Of a stretch of DNA of 64,000 bases, positions 25,370 to 33,297 are shown piece after piece. This DNA is from JAGNLV01 sp964612145 (GTDB lineage Bacteria > Zixibacteria > MSB-5A5 > GN15 > FEB-12), in NCBI GenBank assembly GCA_964612145.1, contig CAZTBP010000008.1, forward strand, positions 62,001 to 126,000. Reading direction: 5' to 3'. The notes beneath the pieces were generated by a model. It saw only the letters and a program-made list of their open reading frames with translations. It made no database searches and was not told the DNA's origin. The position numbers were made by a program, and so were the translations under genes. How positions within the stretch are numbered: the stretch's first letter is position 1; each line of letters opens with the position of its first letter.

Positions 25370-26227
25370 ATGGAAACAGGCGAACTCCTCTCCCAAACAC
25401 CCATCTCACTCAACAAGGCTATGCAGGCCATCGTCAAAAAAACCTACAACGAAGCCCTCCTCGACGACGTCAAAATCGAACGCATAACCTACCCCTCCGA
25501 TGACCTCAAGATCAACGGCTACCTCGCCCGACCCAATGCCGACGGTACCTACCCGGTTCTCATCTGGAACCGGGGCGGATTCGGCGAGAACGGCGCTCTC
25601 GACGATCTTCGGGCGATGCTCATCCTCGGCTCGACCGCGCAATGGGGCTATGTCGTCCTGGCCACCCAGTACCGGGGCAACATGGGATCCGAGGGAACTG
25701 AGGACTGGGGCGGCCGCGATGTCAACGACGCCCTGAATTTAATCCCGGTCGCCGAGAACATCGACTACTGCGACTCCGAACGAATGGCCATCGAGGGCGC
25801 CAGCCGGGGCGGCATGACAACCTACATCGCCCTGACCCGCGAGGATCGATTCAAATGCGCCATCACCCACGCCGGCGTCGCCGACCTGTTCACCCTGACT
25901 GAAACCCGCGGCGGACTGGCCGAATGGATTGACGCGTTCTTCGGTGAACTGCCTGTCTCGGACAAAGAACGCAAGCTTTCCGAACGGTCAGCTGTCTATT
26001 TCGCCGACCGCTTCCCGGACAAGGTCCCGCTGCTGCTCATTCACGGCACCGACGATAAACGTGTACCGATTTCACAGAGCGAGGCTCTCGCCGAAGAATT
26101 GAAGCGGTATGACAAGCCGTTCGAGTTCGTCAAGATCGAGGGAGCCGGCCATATTGCACTGAAAGACGGCTCGTACCAGGAGGTAGACAAACACCGCAAA
26201 AAATGGCTGGCAAAGCATTTGGGATGA
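25370..26227 (+). CDS. Alpha/beta hydrolase, S9 peptidase-like
   Basis: This 285-residue cytoplasmic enzyme has the alpha/beta hydrolase fold. The nucleophile serine is in GASRGG (near residue 145), the acid in LLLIHGTDDKRVP, and the histidine in EGAGHI. The N-terminal strand pair (IERITYPSDDLKINGYLARP) followed by PVLIWNRGGFG is the arrangement of dipeptidyl-peptidase-like and acylaminoacyl-peptidase catalytic domains, but no beta-propeller is present. An esterase or small peptidase is the best guess. There is no signal peptide. It stands 86 bp after the PASTA gene. Confidence 0.8.
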   Translation: METGELLSQTPISLNKAMQAIVKKTYNEALLDDVKIERITYPSDDLKINGYLARPNADGTYPVLIWNRGGFGENGALDDLRAMLILGSTAQWGYVVLATQYRGNMGSEGTEDWGGRDVNDALNLIPVAENIDYCDSERMAIEGASRGGMTTYIALTREDRFKCAITHAGVADLFTLTETRGGLAEWIDAFFGELPVSDKERKLSERSAVYFADRFPDKVPLLLIHGTDDKRVPISQSEALAEELKRYDKPFEFVKIEGAGHIALKDGSYQEVDKHRKKWLAKHLG

Positions 26228-26364
26228 CGGATTTGGCGGGCGATTATCCGGTTCACAGCCGCCATGACCGCATTTTTACTTAAGCAAATTAAATTCCATT
26301 GTTCCCCAACGGCTTACCGGCCGACCCTGCCCGCCACCTACCTGGCCCGAATTCTGAAAACTCC

Positions 26365-26392
26365 TTGCGATCTTCACGGTTTTCTTTATATT
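26365..26392 (+). promoter_or_regulatory. Putative promoter of the ffh-rpsP operon
   Basis: TTGCGA (26365-26370), a 16-nt spacer and TATATT (26387-26392), identical in both boxes and spacing to the fumC promoter. A leader of about 113 nt would precede ffh. Confidence 0.55.
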
Positions 26393-26512
26393 GTTGAGCT
26401 CTGTGAACTTGGCCGCATCGCTGCCGGGCAGACGGTGCGGTATGTTCTATGCTGAACACCAGGATCGCAGTATCTCGCCGAGTAAGTCGTGCGGGATATT
26501 TTGGTAAATATG

Positions 26513-27835
26513 ATGTTTGATAGTCTGACTGAAAAAATCGAAGGCGTCTTTAAGCAACTGCGCGGCGCCGGCAAGCTGTCCGAGAAAAACATCAAGGACT
26601 CAATGCGCGAGGTGCGTCAGGCCCTGCTTGAGGCTGACGTCAATTACAAGGTCGCCAAGCGCTTTGTAAAGTCAGTCAATGAAAAGGCAGTCGGCGAGGA
26701 CGTCCTCAAATCAATCGAGCCGGGCCAGCAGGTTATCAAAATCGTTCACGACGAGATGGTCCAGCTGCTTGGCGGTAAGACCGAACCGCTGCACCCGATT
26801 GATAAGTCGCCTACGGTCTACATGGTATGCGGCCTGCAGGGATCCGGAAAAACGACCCTGTGCGGTAAACTTGCGCTCCAGACCAAACGCAAGAACAAGC
26901 GGCCGCTTCTGGTCGCCGCCGATATCTATCGTCCCGCAGCCGTGAAGCAGCTGAAAGTTCTCGCGGACTCTATTCAGGTCGAGCACTTCTCGCTCGAGGG
27001 AAAAAAGCCGCCGGAAATCTGTCGCGAGGCGATCAAGTACGCCGAGAAGAACTTCATCGACCTGGTGATTCTCGATACCGCCGGCCGGCTCCATGTCGAC
27101 CAGGCAATGATGGACGAGCTGGTGACAATCCGCAAAGAAGTCAAACCGGACGAGATTTTGCTCGTAGCCGACGCCATGACCGGCCAGGACGCCGTCAATG
27201 TTGCACAGGAATTCAACGAGCGGCTCGAAGTCACCGGTGTGGTGCTGTCAAAGCTCGATGGTGACGCCCGCGGTGGTGCTGCACTCTCGATTCGGGAAGT
27301 GACCGGAACGCCGATCAAGCTGGCCTCGGTCGGTGAGAAACTCAGCGACCTCGAACCGTTCCATCCCGATCGCCTGGCCTCGCGGATCCTCGGCATGGGA
27401 GACATCGTCACGCTGGTCGAAAAGGCCCAGGAAGGGATCGACCAGGAACAAGCCGAGGAAATGCAGCAGAAGCTGCTGAAAGCAAAATTTGATTTTGAAG
27501 ATTTCCTCCAGCAAATGGACCAGATCAAGAAGATGGGTCCGCTGGACGGCCTGCTGAAAATGATCCCCGGAATGGGCAAGGCCCTCAAGGGCGTGCAGGT
27601 CGAGGAAAAAGATATGGACCGCATGGTGGCCATTATCAAGTCGATGACGGTCAAGGAGCGCCGGAACCCGAATCTGATCGATGGTTCGCGCAAAAAGCGG
27701 ATCGCGTATGGCTCCGGCAATTCCGTTCAGGCGGTCAACCAACTGCTCAAGCAGTTTTTCGCGATGCAGAAGATGTTTCAAAATATGAACAAAGGTAAGC
27801 TGAAGGGCCTCCCCAAAGGGATGATGCCCTTTTAG
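26513..27835 (+). CDS. ffh: Signal recognition particle protein Ffh
   Basis: Ffh binds 4.5S RNA and signal sequences and delivers ribosomes to FtsY. The 440-residue protein has the N domain (FKQLRGAGKLSEKNIKDSMREVRQALLEADVN), the GTPase domain (P-loop GLQGSGKTT, DTAGRL, SKLDGDARGG) and a methionine-rich M domain ending in FFAMQKMFQNMNKGK. I chose the second of two adjacent ATGs (26510 and 26513) because MFDSL matches the usual family start. It opens an operon-like block with rpsP, khpA, rimM, trmD and rplS. The SRP RNA gene is not in this window. Confidence 0.96.
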   Translation: MFDSLTEKIEGVFKQLRGAGKLSEKNIKDSMREVRQALLEADVNYKVAKRFVKSVNEKAVGEDVLKSIEPGQQVIKIVHDEMVQLLGGKTEPLHPIDKSPTVYMVCGLQGSGKTTLCGKLALQTKRKNKRPLLVAADIYRPAAVKQLKVLADSIQVEHFSLEGKKPPEICREAIKYAEKNFIDLVILDTAGRLHVDQAMMDELVTIRKEVKPDEILLVADAMTGQDAVNVAQEFNERLEVTGVVLSKLDGDARGGAALSIREVTGTPIKLASVGEKLSDLEPFHPDRLASRILGMGDIVTLVEKAQEGIDQEQAEEMQQKLLKAKFDFEDFLQQMDQIKKMGPLDGLLKMIPGMGKALKGVQVEEKDMDRMVAIIKSMTVKERRNPNLIDGSRKKRIAYGSGNSVQAVNQLLKQFFAMQKMFQNMNKGKLKGLPKGMMPF

Positions 27836-27863
27836 CTGGTAACCAATTCAGGAGGAGAGTTTT

Positions 27864-28352
27864 TTGGCCGTTCACATCAGACTTTTGAGGATGGGCAAAA
27901 AGAAACAGCCTTTCTATCGGATAGTCGCCGCCGACTCCCGACGGGCCCGTGACGGGCGGTTTCTGGAAATTGTCGGTACCTACAACCCGATCACAAAACC
28001 GGCCAACGTGCAGCTGCACGAAGACCGGGTAACCAAGTGGCTCGACGAGGGCGCGATCCCGTCGGACACCGTACGCTCGCTCTTTACCCAGGTCGGCATG
28101 ACGGAGAAATACCTCATGGCCAAAGCCGGGAAGGACGTGAGCGAAATCGGGTTGAAGCCCACGATTAAGGAACGCCCCAAACGCACCCGCCGCATGAAGA
28201 AAGCCTCGGTCGCCAAAGCTGAAGAAGAAGCCAAGCAGGCCGAGGAAGCCAAAAAGGCGGCAGAAGCCCCGGCCGAAGAGGCCAAAACCGAAGAAGCTCC
28301 GGCGGAAGAGGCGAAAGCCGACGACGCCGGTGAAGGCGAAAAGTCCGAATAG
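27864..28352 (+). CDS. rpsP: 30S ribosomal protein S16 with long Ala/Glu/Lys C-terminal tail
   Basis: S16 stabilises the 16S rRNA 5' domain. The first roughly 85 residues are a normal S16 (VHIRLLRMGKKKQPFYRIVAAD, then GRFLEIVGTYNP). A basic stretch KERPKRTRRMKKAS follows, then from about residue 113 a low-complexity tail of Ala, Glu and Lys (for example EEAKTEEAPAEEAKADD). The total of 162 residues is about twice the usual length. The tail resembles that of L19 in the same operon. Start is TTG 27864 with GGAGGAG about nine nt upstream. Confidence 0.95.
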   Translation: MAVHIRLLRMGKKKQPFYRIVAADSRRARDGRFLEIVGTYNPITKPANVQLHEDRVTKWLDEGAIPSDTVRSLFTQVGMTEKYLMAKAGKDVSEIGLKPTIKERPKRTRRMKKASVAKAEEEAKQAEEAKKAAEAPAEEAKTEEAPAEEAKADDAGEGEKSE

Positions 28353-28467
28353 GACCGTTCGGGATTCGGCTCTGGCGTTTCGACTGCACTGGACTAAAAA
28401 AAGGACTCACTCGTTGATGCGCTTACCGATTCTGAACCGTAGACGACAACAAGGAAGGACGGGTGTC

Positions 28468-28698
28468 ATGAGGGAATTCGTCGAGTATATCGTCAAATCC
28501 ATCGTCGACAACCCCGATCAGGTGGACGTATCGGAAATCCAGGGAAGCCGAACGACGGTCTATGAGCTGCGGGTCGCCCAGAGCGACCTCGGCAAAGTAA
28601 TCGGTAAGGGGGGACAGACCGCAAAGTCTATTCGTACCCTGATCGCCGCCGCTGCGGCGCGACAGGGGAAACGGGCTGTCCTCGAAATACTCGAGTAG
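28468..28698 (+). CDS. khpA: KH-domain RNA-binding protein KhpA
   Basis: This 76-residue protein is a single KH domain with the GxxG loop in GKVIGKGGQTAKSIRTL. It starts MREFVEYIVKSIVDNPDQV, the usual start of the KhpA/YlqC family. KhpA binds RNA, often with KhpB, and affects cell division and translation in Gram-positive bacteria. The place between rpsP and rimM is the conserved one. ATG 28468 is preceded by AAGGAAGGA. The longer open frame from 28330 is unrelated sequence. Confidence 0.93.
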   Translation: MREFVEYIVKSIVDNPDQVDVSEIQGSRTTVYELRVAQSDLGKVIGKGGQTAKSIRTLIAAAAARQGKRAVLEILE

Positions 28699-28702
28699 GA
28701 CT

Positions 28703-29251
28703 GTGGTAAAAGAGGACTTCGTGCGCGTCGGCTGGCTGGGTCGAACCCGGGGTGTCCAGGGCGACATCTGGGTCACGCCCGACACCGACTTTCCCGAACG
28801 GTTCCGGGACCTCAAAGAGATTTTTCTTAAAGGCCGGACCGGCTGGGAAAAGTACCACGTCGTCCGCAGCGACATAATCGGCGGAAGGCCGGTCCTGAGA
28901 TTTGAAGATATAACGTCGCCCGAAGAGGCCCGCCGACTGACCAACCGGGAGCTTGGCGTTCCTCGCGACGAAGTGTACGAGCTGCCCGAAGGCAGCCACT
29001 ACATTTTTGAACTGATCGACTGCGACGTGGTCGGCGAAGACGACACCAGGATCGGGAAACTGATCGATATCGAGCAGTACCCGGCCAACGACATGTACGT
29101 CATCGAAATAGACAACGGCGCCCGGCGCTATCTCCCGGTGGTGGAGGCCTTTGTCAAGTCGATCGACACCAACGCCCGGCGGATCGTGATCGACCCGGCC
29201 GGACTGTTTGATGCAACGGCCTCGAAACCCGACGCCGGCAATGAAGTTTGA
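28703..29251 (+). CDS. rimM: Ribosome maturation factor RimM
   Basis: RimM assists assembly of the 30S head and binds S19. The 182-residue protein has the N-terminal RimM beta-barrel (FVRVGWLGRTRGVQGDIWV) and a C-terminal PRC-barrel (from about residue 95, with HYIFELIDCDVV and YLPVVEAFVKSID). GTG 28703 lies four bp after the khpA stop. The end overlaps trmD by 11 bp, so the two are translated together. Confidence 0.95.
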   Translation: MVKEDFVRVGWLGRTRGVQGDIWVTPDTDFPERFRDLKEIFLKGRTGWEKYHVVRSDIIGGRPVLRFEDITSPEEARRLTNRELGVPRDEVYELPEGSHYIFELIDCDVVGEDDTRIGKLIDIEQYPANDMYVIEIDNGARRYLPVVEAFVKSIDTNARRIVIDPAGLFDATASKPDAGNEV

Positions 29252-30017
29252 ACTGATAACGCTCTTTCCGGACTACTTCAGCCTGTCACTGCGACAGTCA
29301 CTGATCGGAAAAGCGCTGGAAAAAGAGCTCTTTGAAATAGGAATCGTCAACCTTCGAGACTACGCGCTCGATAAACACCGAACCGTGGATGATACCCCGT
29401 TCGGCGGTGGCGGCGGCATGCTGATGAAAGTCGGGCCGCTGGACAACTGCCTGGCCGACCTCGGTTACTACCGTCGGAGCGAAGGCTCGCCGCCGGATGA
29501 CAAGCAGCGGATAATCCTGACCTCAGCGGCGGGGAGGCCGTTCACTCAGGATCTTGCAGTCCGATACTCGCTCTGCGAACGCCTGACTATCATCTGCGGG
29601 CACTATTTAGGTGTCGATGAGCGTATTTTAGAGCTGTATGAACTTGACGAAGTCTCGATTGGTGATTATGTACTCACCGGCGGTGAACCGGCCGCGGCTG
29701 TCATGATCGACGCCATCGGGCGGCTGATACCAAACGTGCTCGGCAATTTCGAATCGGCGCTGGAGGACTCATACATGAACCAGCTGCTGGGAACACCAAG
29801 CTACACGCGGCCCGCCGAGTACCGAGGACTGGAAGTGCCGCCGGAATTGATGTCCGGCAATCACGCTGAGATCAAAAGGTACCGACGCCGCGAGGCCATT
29901 CGAAAATGCCTCCGCCATCGCCCGGATCTGCTGGAAACAGCTGAGCTGACCGATGAAGAAGAAGCCTGGGTCGAACAAGAACGCCGGCGGATCGAAACTG
30001 ACGATGACGATAAATAA
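29241..30017 (+). CDS. trmD: tRNA (guanine(37)-N1)-methyltransferase TrmD
   Basis: TrmD makes m1G37 in tRNAs and prevents +1 frameshifting. The 258-residue SPOUT enzyme shows FELITLFPDYF at the start, DDTPFGGGGGMLMK, the knot region (IICGHYLGVDERI and GDYVLTGGEPAAAVMIDAI) and the C-terminal tRNA-binding domain (GTPSYTRPAEYRG). ATG 29241 lies within the 3' end of rimM. A frame from 29208 adds eleven residues that read as rimM in another frame. Confidence 0.96.
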   Translation: MKFELITLFPDYFSLSLRQSLIGKALEKELFEIGIVNLRDYALDKHRTVDDTPFGGGGGMLMKVGPLDNCLADLGYYRRSEGSPPDDKQRIILTSAAGRPFTQDLAVRYSLCERLTIICGHYLGVDERILELYELDEVSIGDYVLTGGEPAAAVMIDAIGRLIPNVLGNFESALEDSYMNQLLGTPSYTRPAEYRGLEVPPELMSGNHAEIKRYRRREAIRKCLRHRPDLLETAELTDEEEAWVEQERRRIETDDDDK

Positions 30018-30065
30018 TTTGTAAATAAAGATAACGTGAACATAGAACCTGAAAGGACCTAAACG

Positions 30066-30659
30066 ATGAAACGCATTGCCCAGATAGAAAAGAGCTTCAT
30101 GCGGGAGGAGGCTGTCCCCCCGTTTAGCTCGGGCGATACGCTTCGTGTCCATGTCAAAATCAAAGAAGGGGACAAGGAGCGTATTCAGGTGTTTCAGGGA
30201 ACCGTCATCGGTCGCCGCGGCAGCGGAACCGGCGAAACCTTTACCGTACGGAAAATTTCGAGCGGTATCGGTGTCGAACGTGTCTTCCCCCTGCACTCGC
30301 CGAACGTAGCCAAAATCGAAAAAGTCCGCTCCGGCAAAGTGCGGCGGGCTAAACTGTACTACCTGCGCGAACTGACCGGTAAATCGGCTCGGATCAAGGA
30401 ACAGGTGATGACTGCAGATCAGATGGCCGCCTGGCGCACCGCGCAGAAGGAGCAGGAAGAAGCCGCCGCGGCTCTTGAGGCTGAAATCGCTGCCGAAAAA
30501 GAGAAGGCCGCCGACGAAAAGGCCGCCAACGAAGAAGCCGAGACTAAAGAGGCCAAGGCCAAAGAGGCACCCGCCGACCAAGCCAAGACCGAACAAGCTC
30601 CGGCCGAAGAACCTGCCAAAGAAACCAAAGCCGAACAAGCCGAAGAGAAAAAGCAGTAG
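30066..30659 (+). CDS. rplS: 50S ribosomal protein L19 with long Ala/Glu/Lys C-terminal tail
   Basis: L19 sits at the 30S-50S interface. Residues 1 to about 117 are a normal L19 (FSSGDTLRVHVKIKEGDKERIQVFQGTVIGRR, split by the GSGTGETFTVRKIS loop, ending KLYYLRELTGKSARIKE). The remaining roughly 80 residues are Ala/Glu/Lys-rich, coiled-coil-like low complexity (for example EKEKAADEKAANEEAE and KTEQAPAEEP). The total of 197 residues far exceeds the usual 115. The tail is similar in style and short motifs to that of S16. GAAAGGACC lies upstream. A strong terminator closes the operon. Confidence 0.95.
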   Translation: MKRIAQIEKSFMREEAVPPFSSGDTLRVHVKIKEGDKERIQVFQGTVIGRRGSGTGETFTVRKISSGIGVERVFPLHSPNVAKIEKVRSGKVRRAKLYYLRELTGKSARIKEQVMTADQMAAWRTAQKEQEEAAAALEAEIAAEKEKAADEKAANEEAETKEAKAKEAPADQAKTEQAPAEEPAKETKAEQAEEKKQ

Positions 30660-30684
30660 CGGCTTCAGGTTTGATTGTTCAAAG

Positions 30685-30713
30685 AAGACGCCCACCTCAG
30701 GGCGTCTTTTTTT
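30685..30713 (+). terminator. Rho-independent terminator of the ffh-rplS operon
   Basis: A perfect 9-bp stem (30685-30693 with 30700-30708), six-nt loop and a T run to 30713, 26 bp after rplS. Confidence 0.92.
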
Positions 30714-30738
30714 GTACCCGCTGAAAAACGCCCACGGT

Positions 30739-31131
30739 ATGTCCGATACAGAGAAAACGAGGTGCTATAAGTTATTGAATCAGTTCAAACTATGTCCGAA
30801 ATGCGGCGTCTGGCTGTCCGATGAAATGCTCCTGAAGGGGATCGATGTCGAGCCAATCGGCCTGTGCCTGGAAGACGACGATATGGATCTGAACTACTAC
30901 TACTTCAATCACGATGTCCCCGCCTGCGGAACAACCCTTGTCGTTCGAGTCGAAGAACTCCGCCACCATCTCTCCGGGAATCTGCCGTCAATCAAACTGA
31001 CTGGCGGCCGACTTTGTGATGGACGCAGTTACACAGCCGGAACTGCTGCTACGCACCGTACCGCTTCCTCACCCCGATGGAGCAACGATCGTGAAGGTCG
31101 TGTTGCCGTACTTCCGACGTTCCAGCAATGA
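30739..31131 (+). CDS. Small hypothetical protein with CxxC motif
   Basis: I do not recognise a family. The 130-residue frame begins MSDTEKTRCYKLLNQFKLCPKCGVWL, where CPKC looks like half of a zinc ribbon. A Cys in DVPACGTTLVV could complete a metal site together with Cys9. The first 90 residues have normal codon use. The last 40 are Ser/Thr/Arg-rich with a different texture and overlap rsmD on the other strand by 63 bp, so the natural end may be elsewhere. No Shine-Dalgarno site or promoter is visible, and the start lies just after a terminator. Confidence 0.4.
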   Translation: MSDTEKTRCYKLLNQFKLCPKCGVWLSDEMLLKGIDVEPIGLCLEDDDMDLNYYYFNHDVPACGTTLVVRVEELRHHLSGNLPSIKLTGGRLCDGRSYTAGTAATHRTASSPRWSNDREGRVAVLPTFQQ

Positions 31132-31653
31132 GAAATTCAGGATATCAATATCTTTGGTTTCGCTGGTATCGTGCTGACAGATAATCATGCCGTCGCTCAC
31201 AACAACCGGATGTTCATGCAAAGCGGCCAGCGTTTTGTTGATGAAACCTTTATACTGCGGGGGAGCCATTGTAACGATATCGAATAACCGCGACCGCGCA
31301 TGAAATCGCTCGATCGACCGAAAAACATCGTCTCGCACACACTTCAGGCGGTCGCTTACGCCGAGTTTCGCCGCCTGATCATTTATGGCGTCGACCAACC
31401 TCGGCTCTTTTTCGATACCGGCAGCCGTGCCGGCGCCCCGTGAGACCGCCTCAAACAAGTACGAACCGGTACCGGAAAACAAATCCAGATAAGCCGCACC
31501 GTCGATATATGGCATCAAAAAATCAAACAGACTTCGCCGCAGACGGGTCAGCGGCGGGCGCGTGATCCCCAGATCGGGCGCGGTGATCCGCCTGCCTTTC
31601 AGTATTCCGGCGACCACCGAAAATTCGATTTTGGGTGTCTTTTTCTGGTTCAT
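31069..31653 (-). CDS. rsmD: RsmD-family rRNA guanine-N2 methyltransferase
   Basis: RsmD methylates G966 of 16S rRNA. The 194-residue protein has the family opening VVAGILKGRRITAPD and TRPPLTRLRRSLFDFL, the SAM-binding motif YLDLFSGTGSYLFEAVSRGA, and a catalytic-loop position reading MAPPQY where most RsmD proteins have DPPY or DPPF. The change could mark a subfamily with a different target. ATG 31653 is chosen over GTG 31659. A TATATT on the minus strand at plus 31681 may be its -10 box. Its 3' end overlaps the preceding plus-strand gene. Confidence 0.75.
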   Translation of the reverse strand: MNQKKTPKIEFSVVAGILKGRRITAPDLGITRPPLTRLRRSLFDFLMPYIDGAAYLDLFSGTGSYLFEAVSRGAGTAAGIEKEPRLVDAINDQAAKLGVSDRLKCVRDDVFRSIERFHARSRLFDIVTMAPPQYKGFINKTLAALHEHPVVVSDGMIICQHDTSETKDIDILNFSLLERRKYGNTTFTIVAPSG

Positions 31654-31798
31654 TATCACACGGGTATCCGTTTGCGCGGCAATATACTGTTCGAATATCG
31701 CTAAACACAGCTTTTTCCCCGGCCGATAACAGGAATGAAGGGATATTCTTATTGCCGACCGAAAGGCGTCCGCATTATTTTAGGGAGTGCAATACAAA

Positions 31799-32452
31799 AT
31801 GACACTCAAAACACCAAAAGTCACTGTGCCGGTTCTGGAACACCTCGAAGAGACCCTGGGCACCAAGGGCTACAATGTTATTTGCGGTGTGGATGAAGTC
31901 GGGCGCGGGCCGATGGCCGGTCCGGTCGTGGCCGCCGCCGTCATCCTGCCCGCGGGCATCGAGATTGATGGCCTCAATGATTCTAAACTGTTGACTCCCG
32001 AACGGCGTGAGGAAATCTTCGCCGAGGTCGCTGGAATGGGCATCCCCTGTGCCGTGGGTGTCATTGACCACGAGACAATTGACCGCATCAATATTCTCAA
32101 AGCGTCGCTCATGGCGATGCGCCGGGCGGTCATGGAACTCAAACAGACCCCGGAATGCGTGCTTGTCGACGGCAACCAGACCATCCCGAACCTGACTTTC
32201 CCACAGTACGCCGTCGTGGGCGGCGACCGAAGCTGCAAATGTGTCTCGGCGGCATCGATTGTCGCCAAGGTTACACGCGACCGTATCATGGATCGCATGG
32301 AGGAACTGTACCCGCAATTCAGCTTCTCCCGGCACAAAGGCTACTGTACCCGAGCCCACTTCGACGAGCTGCGCACCCACGGTCCCTGCGAGATCCATCG
32401 CAAGTCCTACGCACCGGTGGCGGAAATGCTGCAGCAGTATGCCCTCATCTAA
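31799..32452 (+). CDS. rnhB: Ribonuclease HII
   Basis: RNase HII cuts RNA in RNA-DNA hybrids and at single ribonucleotides in DNA. The 217-residue protein has GVDEVGRGPMAGPVVAAAV (first catalytic Asp and Glu near residue 24), LNDSKLLTPERRE, and the later acidic residue in CVLVDGNQ. AASIVAKVTRDRIM and FSRHKGY complete the family pattern. The start ATG 31799 is preceded by AGGGAG at 11-nt spacing. A GTG at 31787 is a less likely start. Its end overlaps yraN by 14 bp. Confidence 0.95.
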   Translation: MTLKTPKVTVPVLEHLEETLGTKGYNVICGVDEVGRGPMAGPVVAAAVILPAGIEIDGLNDSKLLTPERREEIFAEVAGMGIPCAVGVIDHETIDRINILKASLMAMRRAVMELKQTPECVLVDGNQTIPNLTFPQYAVVGGDRSCKCVSAASIVAKVTRDRIMDRMEELYPQFSFSRHKGYCTRAHFDELRTHGPCEIHRKSYAPVAEMLQQYALI

Positions 32453-32819
32453 GGACGAAAACTCCTCCCGACAAAATCGCGTCAGCACCGGCCGGCGCTG
32501 GGAACGCCACGCTGCCAATTTCTACAAAGACCAGGGATTTACCGTGCTCGCCCAAAACTATCGGGCGGGCTCACGGGAAATCGATCTCATAGTCAGACGC
32601 GACAACCAAATCATCTTTGTCGAGGTCAAAGGCTCCCGCGATCAGCAGTTCGGCCACCCGGCCGAATGGGTCGACCAGCGCAAAGTCGTCTATCTTGTTG
32701 AAGCAGCCCAGCGGTTTATGGCCGAAAACGACGTAGAAGGATGCAGCTTTCGGTTCGACGTCGTAGTCTTTGTCGAAGGACATCTGGAGCACTACCCGGA
32801 CGCCTTCCAGGCGGAATAG
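32439..32819 (+). CDS. YraN family (UPF0102) endonuclease-like protein
   Basis: This 126-residue protein has the restriction-endonuclease-like fold core of UPF0102. GRRWERHAANFYKDQGF is the helix, REIDLIVRRDNQIIFVEVKG carries the Asp and Glu-x-Lys catalytic set, and FRFDVVVF is near the end. Cellular role is unsettled; recombination or repair links have been suggested. It follows rnhB directly with a 14-bp overlap, a pairing seen in many genomes. ATG 32439 gives the normal length; the longer frame from 32241 is an rnhB shadow. Confidence 0.9.
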   Translation: MPSSKDENSSRQNRVSTGRRWERHAANFYKDQGFTVLAQNYRAGSREIDLIVRRDNQIIFVEVKGSRDQQFGHPAEWVDQRKVVYLVEAAQRFMAENDVEGCSFRFDVVVFVEGHLEHYPDAFQAE

Positions 32820-32841
32820 ACACAAAAAAGGGGGTGAAAGA

Positions 32842-33216
32842 TCACTCCACAACCGAGGTTGTGTCGACGAGGCTGTCGGGCGGATTCTCAAGCAGGTTAG
32901 ATATCGAATCCACGTAATAGCTGACCAGTCTGGCAAAATCCTCCTGCTGGTGCACATCATCCGGGCCCTGTTTCAGGTAGGCCTCCATCGTATCGGCCGA
33001 CAGGCCCTCGGCTCGCAGCAATGAATCACGCCACGCCAGAAACACCTCGGCACTGTCTCGATACTGTGCCGCCCCCACCCAGACTCGCGCGGTGATTTGC
33101 GCGTATCGCTGGGTTCGCTCTAATCTTTCCGCCTGACGATTCTTGTCCCAGAGGAACCAACCGCCCCCAATCAGGATTAATAAAACGAATGGAAGCAGGC
33201 GTTTCAGCCAGATCAA
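32842..33216 (-). CDS. Small membrane-anchored hypothetical protein
   Basis: No family is recognised. The 124-residue protein has one N-terminal membrane helix (about residues 5-23, LLPFVLLILIGGGWFLW) and then a charged, helical domain (RQAERLERTQRYAQITARVWVG onward), likely periplasmic. It ends with Ser/Asp/Thr residues. The gene lies convergent to yraN (22 bp apart) and divergent from ispG, with 81 bp between starts. No Cys or catalytic motif is evident. Confidence 0.55.
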   Translation of the reverse strand: MIWLKRLLPFVLLILIGGGWFLWDKNRQAERLERTQRYAQITARVWVGAAQYRDSAEVFLAWRDSLLRAEGLSADTMEAYLKQGPDDVHQQEDFARLVSYYVDSISNLLENPPDSLVDTTSVVE

Positions 33217-33297
33217 ATGGACTCCAACTTTCGGTTGACGCTAAACGTAAAACTCTGTAAACTACCCGACTTTCACCGGCAGGTCAAGGCATAACGA

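Noticed and set aside
26399..26512. SRP RNA gene in the ffh leader
   Set aside because: GAACACCAGG near 26454 looked suggestive, but the GGAA tetraloop and the conserved symmetric loop are absent.
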